Notes: generated by a model from the sequence alone, not told the origin. Shown: positions 45,685 to 55,238, numbered from the stretch's first letter. The stretch: 64,000 nucleotides of DNA from Pseudoxanthomonas indica (GCF_900167565.1 NZ_FUZV01000002.1:1054001-1118000), one strand, 5' to 3'. A program made the numbers and translations.

Positions 45685-47820
45685 ATGTCGCTGATTGCTT
45701 CCGGACGTCGCCCCGCTGCCCGTCCGCTGTTCCTTGCCGTGCACGCCGCCCTCGCGGCTTCGCTTTTCGTCTCCAGCGTGCAGGCGGCGGAAGGGCCGGT
45801 CGATGACGCCAAGAACCTGGACGCGGTGCAGGTGCTGGCGCCGATCGCGCGCAGCACCGGTACCGCGACCAAGACCGATACGCCGATTCGCGAGATTCCG
45901 CAGTCGGTGTCGGTCATCACCAGCCGGCAGATGAGCGACCGTGGCATCAGCGGCGTCGAGCAGGCGGTGTGGTACACGGCCGGCGCGCAGGGGGGCGGCT
46001 ACGGTTTCGATACCCGCAGCGACTGGATGCTGGTGCGCGGCTTTGCCCCGGCGCGCTATCTGGACGGCCTGGCGCTGTCGGAAGGCTCCGGCACCAGCAT
46101 TACCCGCACCGAACCCTATGGTCTGGAGCAGGTCGAAGTGCTGAAGGGGCCTGCCTCGGTCAACTACGGCGCGATGCCCCCGGGCGGCATGGTCAATTAC
46201 GTCAGCAAGCGTCCGACCGAGGACACCCTGCGCGAAATCGAAGCCACCGTCGGCAGCGACGATCTGCGCCAGCTGGCGTTCGACTTCGGCGGCAAGCTCA
46301 ATGACAGCGGCACGCTGCTGTATCGCCTCACCGGCCTGGCACGCAATAGCGACAGCCCGGTCGAGTTCATCCATGACGATCGCTACTACTTCGCACCGGC
46401 GCTGACCTGGAAGCCGGATGACGCCAACGAGCTGACCGTGCTGGCGCGCTACCAGAAGGCCGATACCAAGGCCGGCGCCGGCTTCCTGCCCATCGATGGC
46501 ACGCTGCGCCCCAATCCCAACGGCAAGATCCGCGCCGACCTGTATACCGGCGAGCCCAACGCCAATGACTACGTCAAGACGATGAAGTCGATCGGCTACG
46601 ACTTCCGCCACGACTTTGGTGGCGGCACCGCGTTCAACCAGAACGTGCGGGTGGGGCAGAGCGAGATTGATCCGAACGTGGTGGTGGGCGCCTTCGGCCT
46701 GCTCGCGGATCAGCGTTCGCTCTATCGCTACCTGTGGTCGACCAGCGAAGAAGAAAAGAACATCGGCATCGACAACAACCTGCAGTGGAACTTCAGCAGT
46801 GGTCGCCTGACCCACAGCGTGTTGGCCGGCATCGATTTCCGCCGTTACGAGAACACCTACTTCACCAACTTCGATTTTGGTGGCGGCACCACGCTGGATG
46901 TGTTCAATCCGGTTTACGGCAGCCTGCCCAACCTGCGTCCGACCCTGCGTCCGCAGGACGGCACCACCCAGACCCAGCGCCTGGTGGGCCTGTACGCGCA
47001 GGATCAGATCAAGATCGACAAGTGGGTGGTCACCTTCGGCGCGCGCCAGGACTTCGTCGGCACCGACACGCGCAACGCCGCCGGCCGTCGCCACCAGAGC
47101 GATGAAGAGTTGTCCGGCCGCGTCGGCGTGAACTATCTGTTGGACAACGGCCTGGCGCCGTACATCGGTTATTCGCAGTCGTTCCAGCCCACCGTGGGTA
47201 CCGACGCGCAGGGTCGCGCCTTCGTTCCCACCACCGGTGATCAGATCGAAGCAGGTCTGAAGTTCCAGCCCGCCAACGGCAAGGTGCTGGCGACCATCGC
47301 CGTGTACGAGTTGACCCAGCAGAACAATCCGGTGGTTGATCCCAACAACACGCTGTTCACCTTCCAGGTCGGCGAGACCAAAGTGCGCGGCGCCGAACTG
47401 GAAGGGCGCTGGAATGTCGGCCAGGGCCTGAGCGTGTATGGCGCCTATGCCTACCTCGATTCGGAAGTGACCGAGACGCTGGATCCGCAGGCGCTCGGCA
47501 AGCAGGTGCCGTTGCAGCCCAAGCATTCGGCCTCGCTGGGCGGCGATTACACGCTGACCACCGGTGCGCTGGCCGGCCTGGGCTTCGCTGCGGGCGTGCG
47601 CTACACCGGCGACCACTACGGTGATGCCTACAACCTGTGGCAGACGCCTTCCTACACCTTGTTCGACGCCTCGGTGCATTACGACTTCGGCAACTGGCGC
47701 CTGCAGGTGAATGCGCAGAATCTGGGTGACAAGGAGTACATCAGCGCCTGCAACAGCGCCGCCTGGTGCTATTACGGCTATCCGCGCACGGTGACCGCGA
47801 CGGCGCGCTTCGCCTGGTAA
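45685..47820 (+). CDS. TonB-dependent siderophore receptor
   Basis: A 711-residue outer-membrane receptor with a signal peptide (cleavage after VQA, about residue 34). The plug region includes IREIPQSVSVITSRQM and GPASVNYGAMPPGGMVNYVSKRP, typical of ferric-siderophore receptors. The barrel ends in ARFAW with a terminal aromatic residue. It should bind and import a ferric siderophore with TonB energy. A Fur-like box lies upstream, and three genes downstream on the same strand look like an iron-uptake set. The siderophore cannot be named. Confidence 0.92.
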   Translation: MSLIASGRRPAARPLFLAVHAALAASLFVSSVQAAEGPVDDAKNLDAVQVLAPIARSTGTATKTDTPIREIPQSVSVITSRQMSDRGISGVEQAVWYTAGAQGGGYGFDTRSDWMLVRGFAPARYLDGLALSEGSGTSITRTEPYGLEQVEVLKGPASVNYGAMPPGGMVNYVSKRPTEDTLREIEATVGSDDLRQLAFDFGGKLNDSGTLLYRLTGLARNSDSPVEFIHDDRYYFAPALTWKPDDANELTVLARYQKADTKAGAGFLPIDGTLRPNPNGKIRADLYTGEPNANDYVKTMKSIGYDFRHDFGGGTAFNQNVRVGQSEIDPNVVVGAFGLLADQRSLYRYLWSTSEEEKNIGIDNNLQWNFSSGRLTHSVLAGIDFRRYENTYFTNFDFGGGTTLDVFNPVYGSLPNLRPTLRPQDGTTQTQRLVGLYAQDQIKIDKWVVTFGARQDFVGTDTRNAAGRRHQSDEELSGRVGVNYLLDNGLAPYIGYSQSFQPTVGTDAQGRAFVPTTGDQIEAGLKFQPANGKVLATIAVYELTQQNNPVVDPNNTLFTFQVGETKVRGAELEGRWNVGQGLSVYGAYAYLDSEVTETLDPQALGKQVPLQPKHSASLGGDYTLTTGALAGLGFAAGVRYTGDHYGDAYNLWQTPSYTLFDASVHYDFGNWRLQVNAQNLGDKEYISACNSAAWCYYGYPRTVTATARFAW

Positions 47821-47848
47821 GTCCATTCGCCAGGAGCTAGCTGACGCC

Positions 47849-48127
47849 ATGCCCCCCTTGTTGATCTGGTTCGCGATTGCGACAGCGTGGCTGTCCGCCT
47901 TCGCCCTGTATCGTGCTTCGCCGCATTACCGCGGCGAAGCACGTCGCTGGCGCGCCGGGAATCCCGTCGGGCTGGCCTTGGCGGTGCTGTCGTTGGCGGC
48001 ATGGATCGTCGGATTGGGAACCGGCGCCGGCATCAGCGTGATGCTGGCGACCTGGATGCTGGGCCTGGTCGGCTTGCCCTATCTGGATTACTGGCGCAGT
48101 CCATCTAAGTCCGAGGCGAATCGTTGA
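47849..48127 (+). CDS. Small membrane protein (DUF3325-like) in iron-uptake operon
   Basis: A 92-residue protein with three hydrophobic segments (about 5-22, 41-57 and 63-80). Small DUF3325 proteins often lie between a siderophore receptor and DUF3649/PepSY genes, and the order here fits. AGGAG precedes the ATG. The stop overlaps the next start. Family assignment is from context and topology rather than a clear motif. Confidence 0.72.
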   Translation: MPPLLIWFAIATAWLSAFALYRASPHYRGEARRWRAGNPVGLALAVLSLAAWIVGLGTGAGISVMLATWMLGLVGLPYLDYWRSPSKSEANR

Positions 48128-48390
48128 TGTGGGCGCGCGCATCGGCAGGCATCGTGGCGGGCTTTTTTCTGGCAGCGGGCGTGGTCGGACTGATTGCCTG
48201 GTCGTGGCCGGGCCCGTGGCAATCCACCCTGGTCGCCAGCGCGCTGGCGTTCTTTCCGGCGTGGATGCTGGCGGCCACCAGCAGTTTCCTGTTTGCCGAT
48301 GGCAAGCGCGCGTGGCTGTGGCTGGGCGCCAGCGCGGCCGCATCGTTCGCCCTGCTGTGGCTGCTGCGCAGCCTGCAGTGGGTGGCGTGA
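48127..48390 (+). CDS. Small membrane protein (DUF3649-like) in iron-uptake operon
   Basis: An 87-residue protein with three hydrophobic segments (8-26, 33-53 and 63-81). It resembles DUF3649 proteins annotated as iron transporters near siderophore receptors. The ATG is shared with the previous stop (TGATG). The function is unknown. The PepSY gene begins nine bases after its stop. Confidence 0.72.
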   Translation: MWARASAGIVAGFFLAAGVVGLIAWSWPGPWQSTLVASALAFFPAWMLAATSSFLFADGKRAWLWLGASAAASFALLWLLRSLQWVA

Positions 48391-48399
48391 GGAGCCGCG

Positions 48400-49983
48400 A
48401 TGAAGATTGAATCCACCACGCTGCGCACGTTCACCACCGTGCATACCTGGGTCGGCCTGGTGGCCGGGTTCGCCTTGTTTGTGGCGTTCTATGCCGGCGC
48501 CATCACCGTCTTCCACCACGAGTTGATGCTCTGGCAAGCGCCGCACGCAGCCAGCAAGCCGGCGGGCACGCTCGATGATGCGCAACGCCTGCTCGATGAA
48601 ACCCTGGAGCGACATCCGGCCTCGCGGCAGTGGGTCGGCATGCTGTTCCCCGGCGCGGAATCACCGCAACCCGTGATCTACTGGCCTGACGAGAAGGCCG
48701 TCTGGCATTACGCCACCCTGGACAACCTGCAGGGTAGCGACAAGCCGCCGCAAGCCGGCCTGTCAGAGCTGGTCAATGCATTGCACTTCTCGTTGGGTAT
48801 CCCGGTGGCCGGCACCTACCTGATGGGTGTCGTGAGCCTGTTGTACGGCGTGGCGTTGTTGTCAGGCTTGCTGATCCATTTGCCCAGCCTGCTCAAGGAT
48901 CTGTTTGCACTGCGTCCGGGCCGCAACCTGAAGCGCTTCTGGCAGGACGCGCACAATGTCATCGGCGTACTGAGTCTGCCGATGCATCTGATGTTCGCCA
49001 TTACCGGGGCGATGCTGTGCCTGGTGATGGTGGCGGCAGTGGCGCTCAATCCGCTGATCTACGACGGCAAGGTGATGGAGGCCATCGGCCCTGCCATGGA
49101 TACCGCGCCCGTCATCGCGCCTGCTGGCGAACCTGCGCCCCAGGGCACGCTGGCCTTCTGGCAGCAACGCGCACAGTCCGCTGCGCAGGCACAGGGCATC
49201 AGCGAGTTCGAACCGGCCTACCTGAAACTGCTGCACGCCGGCGACCGCAATGCGACGGTGGAAATCACCGGCGAGTCACCGCGATCACTCGGTCCGCTGG
49301 GGTCGGTGGCCTTGAATGCCGGCACCGGCGAGATTCTCGCCACCCAGTTGCCGGGCCATCGTGATGCCAACCACGCCACGCTGGCATCGGCCTACGCGCT
49401 GCACTTCGGTGAGTACGCCAATGTGTGGGTGCGCTGGCTGTACTTCGTGCTGGGAGTGGGCGGCGCTTTCCTGTTCTATTCGGGCAACCTGCTGTGGATC
49501 GAGTCGCGTCGCAAGCGTCGCCAGGTGCAGCAGGGTCGCGCCCAGATCGGCATGGCCAAGGCGACGGTGGGCGTCTGCCTGGGCGTGTGCGTGGCGATCT
49601 CGTTGGCCTTCGTCGCCGCCACGCTGCTGGAAGCGCGGGCGCTCAGCCAGGTTGGTTTGAATGTGGACGCCGGCATCCAGTGGGTGTGCTTCCTGTCCTG
49701 GACGCTATGCGCGTTGTGGGCGGTGATTCGACCGGTTGCAAAAGCCACGCGCGAATTGCTCTGGGCGGCGGCGCTGGCCACGGCGGCTGTGCCGATTGCG
49801 CACGGTGCGGCCACCGGCTGGTGGTGGTGGACGAGTGCGATGAACGGGCAGTGGGTGCTATTCGGTATCGACGCCACCGCGTTGGCGATGGCTTTCGGCT
49901 TTGCCTTGCTGGCCAGGGCGAGCCGGCGGCGCGCGCTGCATGGCGATCCACACAGCGTCTGGGCCGAACCCGCGCGGGCCTGA
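48400..49983 (+). CDS. PepSY-domain membrane protein (siderophore/iron reductase-like)
   Basis: A 527-residue PepSY-TM protein. The first helix (VHTWVGLVAGFALFVAFYAGA) has the His-rich signature of the family, and further helices occur at about 145-165, 190-215, 345-365, 390-412 and later. Conserved PepSY_TM pattern (LHFSLGIPVAGTYLMGVVSLLYG) is visible. Such proteins lie with siderophore receptors and may reduce or release iron from siderophores at the inner membrane, as proposed for FoxB/PepSY proteins. It ends the operon. Confidence 0.85.
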   Translation: MKIESTTLRTFTTVHTWVGLVAGFALFVAFYAGAITVFHHELMLWQAPHAASKPAGTLDDAQRLLDETLERHPASRQWVGMLFPGAESPQPVIYWPDEKAVWHYATLDNLQGSDKPPQAGLSELVNALHFSLGIPVAGTYLMGVVSLLYGVALLSGLLIHLPSLLKDLFALRPGRNLKRFWQDAHNVIGVLSLPMHLMFAITGAMLCLVMVAAVALNPLIYDGKVMEAIGPAMDTAPVIAPAGEPAPQGTLAFWQQRAQSAAQAQGISEFEPAYLKLLHAGDRNATVEITGESPRSLGPLGSVALNAGTGEILATQLPGHRDANHATLASAYALHFGEYANVWVRWLYFVLGVGGAFLFYSGNLLWIESRRKRRQVQQGRAQIGMAKATVGVCLGVCVAISLAFVAATLLEARALSQVGLNVDAGIQWVCFLSWTLCALWAVIRPVAKATRELLWAAALATAAVPIAHGAATGWWWWTSAMNGQWVLFGIDATALAMAFGFALLARASRRRALHGDPHSVWAEPARA

Positions 49984-49988
49984 CAACT

Positions 49989-50010
49989 CGACGCGCGCTG
50001 CGCGCCGTCG
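49989..50010. terminator. Possible hairpin between convergent PepSY and amylase genes
   Basis: CGACG and CGTCG flank CGCG/CGCG pairs with one bulged base. It sits just after the PepSY stop, without a T-run, so termination is tentative. Confidence 0.3.
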
Positions 50011-50068
50011 CACAGTCAGAGTCTCGGCGAGGGTCGCCGGTTCGATTGATCAGCGCAGCCGCCGGGGA

Positions 50069-51745
50069 TCACTCGTTGAAAGGCGACTTGCGCTGCATCA
50101 ACGATTGCAGACGTTGCAGCGTGTCCTTGCGGCGCAGCTCGCCATCGAAGAAGTACACCCGCACGCCGTGCGCGGGCACGTCCGCCTGCATCTGCCGGCG
50201 CACGCGCTGGGTCTTGCCGGTGAATGCATCGCGCCAGATCCCGGACTCCAGGTAATCGCTCACGCGCATCCGGGTGGGGTGGTCGCCCTTGTTGAGCAGC
50301 ACCAGCGCGGTCTGGCGCTGGCCATCGTGATCGTAGACGCGGTAGAACGCCGCCTCGTTGCCCTTGAGTTCCACATTGAGCTGCAGGCCGCGTTGCAGCG
50401 CGACCGAATCGCGTCGTAGCCGGGCGATCGCCTGCAACGGCGCAAAGATGGGGCTGCGCGGCGCCTGTGCGATGCGTTCCTGGCCGAAGTAATTGCGGTT
50501 GCCGGCATGCTCGGCGGTGCCGCGCATGAAGCCGGTTTCCGAACCGTAGTAGATCACCGGAATGCCGCGCGCGGTGAACAACCAGTTGTGCGCGTCGATG
50601 AAGCCGTTGTCGCTGGCCTTCATCCGCGCCATGTCGTGATTGTCGTAGAAGGTCATCAGTTCGTACGGATTGGCGTACGGACCATCCTCCAGATACAGCG
50701 CAGGCGCCAGCTGGCCAAAGTCGCTGTCGGGTTTCTCGAACACTTCGACCAGCCTGGCCTTGAGCGGGAAATCGAGCAGGCTGTAGCCGCCGTTGCGCGG
50801 CCAGGTGTGCGCGGCAATGCTGGCGGCGTCGTAGTTGAAGTTCTCGCCGAACATGAAGAAGCCCGGGCGCTTGGCGCGGATGCGATCGGCAAAGGCCTTC
50901 CAGAAATCGTGCGGCATCCAGGCAATGGTGTCGACGCGGAACGCGCTGGCGCCCTGGTCGATCCATTGCTCGTACGCGCCCACCAGGTAATCGAGCACCT
51001 GCGGATTGCGTTCGTTGAAATCCGACAGCTGGGCCAGGCCGCCGTTGCGGTTGTAGAAGGCGTGCAGCGGCTTGTGCTCGGGATCCAGCTGGGCCGGCGG
51101 CAGATTCTGGTGGTCGGCCACCAGCTTGCCCTGTGCATCCCACAGCTTGCCGTACTGCGCCTGCGCGGCCGGCATGGTGTAGGCGGGTGAGCCGTGGTTG
51201 GCGACGATGTCCAGCACCACGTCCAGCTGCTGCTGCTTCATGCCGGCGGTGAAACCGGCAAAGTCCAGGCCCGCGCTGGGCAGGTGCTCGTCGAGCTTGT
51301 AGAAGTTGATGCCCCAGTATCCGTGGTAACCGGTCTTGCCGCGGTCGGTGAACGCGCCGTTCCAGGCCACGGGCTCGCCGCCGGTGAAGGCCTCATCCGG
51401 ATTGTCGACGATCGGCGTGACCCAGACCGAAGTGAAGCCCATATCGCGGATGTAGCGGGCATTGTCCAGCACGCCTTTGAAGTCGCCCCCGAGGTAGCCG
51501 ACGTTGTCGGACTGGCCGGCGGGCGCGCCGGGCGTGGGGCGATCAAAGCTGTGCTGCGCGCCACCTTGATCGCGATGATCATTGCCGGGGTCGCCATTGA
51601 CGAAGCGATCCGTCAGCAGGAAGTAGACGGACTCGCGCGCGAAAGGCTCGGTGGTGCCATACCAGTCGCCGGCGTGGGCTTTGCAGGTCGCGCCACCGGC
51701 CAACACCAGCGTGACGGCGACAGCGAGCAGCGAAGACTGTCTCAT
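50069..51745 (-). CDS. Secreted GH13 alpha-amylase-family enzyme
   Basis: A 558-residue glycoside hydrolase family 13 enzyme. A signal peptide (about 25 residues) precedes the (beta/alpha)8 domain. The four GH13 regions are present: VVLDIVANHG, AFRVDTIAW (nucleophile D272), FMFGENFN (acid/base E301) and FYDNHDMARM. The order and length resemble cyclomaltodextrin glucanotransferase-like amylases of xanthomonads. It should cut starch or maltodextrin outside the cytoplasm. The ATG overlaps the MFS stop by ATGA, so the two are coupled. Whether it makes cyclodextrins cannot be decided. Confidence 0.88.
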   Translation of the reverse strand: MRQSSLLAVAVTLVLAGGATCKAHAGDWYGTTEPFARESVYFLLTDRFVNGDPGNDHRDQGGAQHSFDRPTPGAPAGQSDNVGYLGGDFKGVLDNARYIRDMGFTSVWVTPIVDNPDEAFTGGEPVAWNGAFTDRGKTGYHGYWGINFYKLDEHLPSAGLDFAGFTAGMKQQQLDVVLDIVANHGSPAYTMPAAQAQYGKLWDAQGKLVADHQNLPPAQLDPEHKPLHAFYNRNGGLAQLSDFNERNPQVLDYLVGAYEQWIDQGASAFRVDTIAWMPHDFWKAFADRIRAKRPGFFMFGENFNYDAASIAAHTWPRNGGYSLLDFPLKARLVEVFEKPDSDFGQLAPALYLEDGPYANPYELMTFYDNHDMARMKASDNGFIDAHNWLFTARGIPVIYYGSETGFMRGTAEHAGNRNYFGQERIAQAPRSPIFAPLQAIARLRRDSVALQRGLQLNVELKGNEAAFYRVYDHDGQRQTALVLLNKGDHPTRMRVSDYLESGIWRDAFTGKTQRVRRQMQADVPAHGVRVYFFDGELRRKDTLQRLQSLMQRKSPFNE

Positions 51746-53115
51746 GCCGGAACCTCGTCGGTGGCGACCTGGTTGCTCACGCGCAGCACCGCGACCGCCG
51801 CCAGCAGCAGGCTGACGCCGCTCAACACCAGCGCATGAATGGACTGGTTGTCGAACAGGCCGCGCATCAACGGGCCGAGCAGGGTGGCGGCCACGATCTG
51901 CGGGATCACGATGAACATGTTGAAGATGCCCATGTAGATGCCCATGCGATCGGCCGGCACATGGCTGGACAGCAGCGCATACGGCATCGACAGGATGCTG
52001 GCCCAGGCCACGCCCACCAAGGCGAAGGACAGGATCAACCACGCCGGCTGTGGCACGAAGTACATCGAGATGAAGCCCAGCCCGCCCAGGGTGAGCGATG
52101 CCAGGTGCACCGCCTTGCGATTCAGCCCGCGCCGCGCGGCGTACAGCGTCAGCAACAAGGCCACCAGCATCGAGGACAAGCCATACCAGCCCATGTACGA
52201 GCCGACCAGGTCGGCCGCGTTCTGGTACGCCGCATTGGCCGCGCGGAACGCCTCGGCCTGTGCGGGGATGCTCATGTCGTAGGCGCCTGCCAGCGGTGCG
52301 GGCGCGTGGAAGACGTGCTCGGTCAGTCCGGGCGTGGCCAGACTCCACATGGCGAAGAAAGCGAACCAGCTGAAGAACTGCACCCAGCCGAGGCGGCGCA
52401 TTTGCGCCGGCATGTGCGCCACGTGATGGAGGATTTCGCCGAGGAAGTTGCCTTCGCGTTGGTGTTGTTGGCGGAACGCCTGCAGATCATCGGGCGGATA
52501 TTCGCGGGTGGTGAACACGGTCACCAGGATGCTGGCCATGAACACGAACGCGCCAATCGCAAAGGCAATCTGCACCGAGGGCGGCACCACCCCGGGACCA
52601 GCTTCGTTCGGCACGCCCAGGCGGGTGATGAACCACGGCAGGTTGCTCGCCACCCAGGTACCGATACCGATGATCAGCGTCTGCAGGACAAAGCCGTAGG
52701 AACGTTGGCTCTCCGGCAACTTGTCGGCGACCAGCGCACGGAACGGTTCCATGCTGATGTTGATCGAGGCGTCCAGCACCCACAGCAGGCCAGCGGCCAT
52801 CCACAGCGTGGGCGAGTGCGGCATGAAGATCAGCGCGATGGAACTGAGAACCGCGCCGGCAAGGAAGAACGGGCGGCGTCGACCCAGCCAGGGATGCCAG
52901 GTGCGATCACTGAAGTAGCCGACGATGGGTTGAACCAGCAGGCCGGTCAGTGGCGCGGCGATCCAGAGGAACGGCAGTGAATCCTTCTCCGCGCCCAGGG
53001 TCTGGAAGATGCGCGAGACGAAGCCGCCTTGCAGGGCGAAGCCGAACTGGATGCCCAGGAAGCCAAACGACATGTTCCAGATCTGCCAGAAGGACAGGCG
53101 CGGTTTGACGGGCAT
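51742..53115 (-). CDS. MFS sugar transporter (SLC45/maltose type)
   Basis: A 457-residue MFS permease with twelve predicted helices. IWNMSFGFLGIQFGFALQGG at the N-terminus and QPIVGYFSDRTWHPWLGRRRP in the first loop mark the group that includes bacterial maltose and sucrose carriers. It is the likely inner-membrane uptake step for maltose or short dextrins. Its gene overlaps the amylase gene and is divergent from the alpha-glucosidase gene, sharing a 367-base promoter region. Sugar specificity rests on this context. Confidence 0.88.
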   Translation of the reverse strand: MPVKPRLSFWQIWNMSFGFLGIQFGFALQGGFVSRIFQTLGAEKDSLPFLWIAAPLTGLLVQPIVGYFSDRTWHPWLGRRRPFFLAGAVLSSIALIFMPHSPTLWMAAGLLWVLDASINISMEPFRALVADKLPESQRSYGFVLQTLIIGIGTWVASNLPWFITRLGVPNEAGPGVVPPSVQIAFAIGAFVFMASILVTVFTTREYPPDDLQAFRQQHQREGNFLGEILHHVAHMPAQMRRLGWVQFFSWFAFFAMWSLATPGLTEHVFHAPAPLAGAYDMSIPAQAEAFRAANAAYQNAADLVGSYMGWYGLSSMLVALLLTLYAARRGLNRKAVHLASLTLGGLGFISMYFVPQPAWLILSFALVGVAWASILSMPYALLSSHVPADRMGIYMGIFNMFIVIPQIVAATLLGPLMRGLFDNQSIHALVLSGVSLLLAAVAVLRVSNQVATDEVPA

Positions 53116-53482
53116 TCAAGGGTTCCGGCAGGAAGGACGGCGCAGCCATGCTGCGGGCGGTGACGCATCTTGCAGGCTATCCGCGCCGATTCCATGCTGC
53201 ACCGCAAACAGGAATGCCACCCTCGGCATGCAGTCGACGGCCTGATCCCGGCCTGCGCCGAACTCGCGAAAAGCGCTTGTTTTGCGGGCCCGCAGCGTAA
53301 ACCCTTGCGCCAATTCCGAGCGCTCGGGCGCGCGCTCGATGGGGCCGCGCGGCCACATCCTGCATACGTATTCATGCCATGCAGGGCAGGGCGGACGCCA
53401 CGACACGATGGCGGCGTGGCAAGGTGGCGCCCGTTGCGCGACCACCATGGGCGCGCGCGGTGGTCCGGCATTCGGGGAAGCG
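53116..53482. other. Divergent promoter region between MFS and alpha-glucosidase genes
   Basis: A 367-base gap. It holds an 8-bp palindrome AAGCGCTT (53271-53278) within an A/T-rich flank, and the 16-bp element at 53360-53375 that is repeated before the TonB receptor. I see no credible gene in it. Confidence 0.6.
53360..53375 (+). promoter_or_regulatory. Maltodextrin-locus operator, copy 1
   Basis: CTGCATACGTATTCAT contains the palindrome ATACGTAT with a central CG, as LacI-family operators do. The same 16 bases occur in reverse orientation at 55223-55238. It lies 107 bases before the glucosidase ATG. Confidence 0.65.
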
Positions 53483-55099
53483 ATGAACGACAAGCATTGG
53501 TGGCGCGGCGCGGTGATCTACCAGATCTACCCGCGCAGCTTCCTCGACAGCGATGGCGATGGCGTCGGCGATCTGCCGGGCATCGTGGACAAACTGGATT
53601 ACATCGCCAGCCTGGGCGTGGACGCGATCTGGATCTCGCCGTTCTTCAAGTCGCCGATGGCCGACTTTGGCTACGACATCGCCGACTACCGCGATGTCGA
53701 TCCGCTGTTCGGCAGCTTGTCCGATTTCGATCGCCTGCTGGCCAAGGCGCACGCGCTCGGCATCAAGGTGATGATCGATCAGGTGCTGAGCCATTGTTCG
53801 GTGGAGCACGCCTGGTTCAAGGAAAGCCGCGAGAGCCGCGACAATCCCAAGGCCGACTGGTACGTCTGGGCCGACCCGAAAGAGGACGGCACCGCGCCGA
53901 ACAACTGGATGTCGCTGTTCGGTGGCGTCGCCTGGCGCTGGGAGCCGCGCCGCGAGCAGTACTATCTGCACAACTTCCTGTCCTCGCAACCGGATCTGAA
54001 CTTCCACAATCCGGAAGTACAGGCCGCCACGCTGGACAACGTCAAGTTCTGGCTGGACAAGGGCGTGGACGGCTTGCGCCTGGATGCGATCAACTTCTGC
54101 TTCCATGACGCGCAGCTGCGTGACAATCCGCCCAAGCCGAAGGACAAGCGGGTCGGGCGTGGATTCAGTCCCGACAATCCCTACGCCTATCAGTACCACT
54201 GGTACAACAACACCCAGCCCGAGAACCTGCCGTTCCTGGAGCGGTTGCGCGCACTGCTGGACCGCTATCCCGATGCGGCCGCTTTGGGCGAAATCTCCTC
54301 GGAGGATTCGCTGGCCACGACCGCCGAATACGTCAGCGACAAACGCCTGCACATGGGCTACAGCTTCGAGCTGCTGACGGACGACAGCAGTGCCGCCTAC
54401 ATCCGTGGCACGGTCGAACGTCTGGAAACGACCATGACCGAAGGCTGGCCCTGCTGGGCGGTCTCCAATCACGACGTACAGCGCGCAGTGAGCCGGTGGG
54501 GTGGAGACGCCTCTTCGCCAGAACTCGCCGCGCAGCTGGTCGCTCTGGTGTGTTCGTTGCGCGGCTCGGTGTGCCTTTACCAGGGCGAGGAGCTTGGCCT
54601 GCCGGAAGCCGACGTGCCCTATGCGGATCTGCAGGATCCTTATGGCAAAGCGTTCTGGCCGAACTTCAAGGGGCGCGACGGTTGCCGTACGCCGATGCCG
54701 TGGAATGACGATACCCAGGCGGGATTCAGCGCCGGCAAGCCGTGGCTGCCGATTCCGCAGACGCATCGCGCCATCAATGTGGCCGCGCAGGAACGCGATC
54801 CGCAGTCGGTGCTGCAGCAGGTCCGTCGCTTCCTGGCCTGGCGCCGGCAGCAGCCGGCGCTGCAGCGCGGCAGCATTGCCTTCCATGACGCGCCCGAACC
54901 AATCCTGGCGTTCCAGCGCGATGCCGACGCGCAGAGCCTGCTCGCGGTGTTCAATCTTTCGCCACAGGCGCAACGCTGGCCGCTGCCGGAAGCACTGCGC
55001 CAGCGTGTGCAGGACGCGCCCGAATTCGGCGCCGGTGTCCTGCGCGACGGCGAACTGGAGCTGCCAGCACGCGGCGTCTGGATCGCACGACTGCGCTGA
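53483..55099 (+). CDS. GH13 alpha-glucosidase, XgtA-like
   Basis: A 538-residue cytoplasmic GH13 enzyme with no signal peptide. The start MNDKHWWRGAVIYQIYPRSF, the length and the catalytic residues D201 (GLRLDAINF) and E270 (ALGEISSED) all match Xanthomonas XgtA, an alpha-glucosyl-transfer enzyme that hydrolyses maltose and transglycosylates. SNHDVQRA carries the transition-state Asp. GGGGAAG lies five bases from the ATG. It should release glucose from maltose and maltodextrin taken in by the MFS carrier. Its neighbours and operator support this role. Terminator sequence is not evident at its end. Confidence 0.94.
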   Translation: MNDKHWWRGAVIYQIYPRSFLDSDGDGVGDLPGIVDKLDYIASLGVDAIWISPFFKSPMADFGYDIADYRDVDPLFGSLSDFDRLLAKAHALGIKVMIDQVLSHCSVEHAWFKESRESRDNPKADWYVWADPKEDGTAPNNWMSLFGGVAWRWEPRREQYYLHNFLSSQPDLNFHNPEVQAATLDNVKFWLDKGVDGLRLDAINFCFHDAQLRDNPPKPKDKRVGRGFSPDNPYAYQYHWYNNTQPENLPFLERLRALLDRYPDAAALGEISSEDSLATTAEYVSDKRLHMGYSFELLTDDSSAAYIRGTVERLETTMTEGWPCWAVSNHDVQRAVSRWGGDASSPELAAQLVALVCSLRGSVCLYQGEELGLPEADVPYADLQDPYGKAFWPNFKGRDGCRTPMPWNDDTQAGFSAGKPWLPIPQTHRAINVAAQERDPQSVLQQVRRFLAWRRQQPALQRGSIAFHDAPEPILAFQRDADAQSLLAVFNLSPQAQRWPLPEALRQRVQDAPEFGAGVLRDGELELPARGVWIARLR

Positions 55100-55174
55100 C
55101 CGACCCGCGCTGACGATACTGCTCGACCACGCTCGCCGACACGGCGAAGCGTGGCGGGCGCCGTTGTCGCCAGC

Positions 55175-55190
55175 GCAAATCGTGATTTGC
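55175..55190. promoter_or_regulatory. Inverted repeat GCAAAT-CGTG-ATTTGC before the receptor gene
   Basis: Six-base arms around a four-base centre, 33 bases upstream of the shared operator. A second regulator site is possible; the protein is unknown. Confidence 0.4.
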
Positions 55191-55222
55191 GGAACCCGCG
55201 TTACAGGCGTCAAAAAGCCCTG

Positions 55223-55238
55223 ATGAATACGTATGCAG
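55223..55238 (-). promoter_or_regulatory. Maltodextrin-locus operator, copy 2
   Basis: ATGAATACGTATGCAG is the exact reverse complement of the element at 53360-53375. It lies about 135 bases before the receptor ATG. Confidence 0.65.

Noticed and set aside
45550..47850. A 766-codon frame antisense to the siderophore receptor
   Set aside because: Same reason: complement of a well-supported receptor gene with no protein features.
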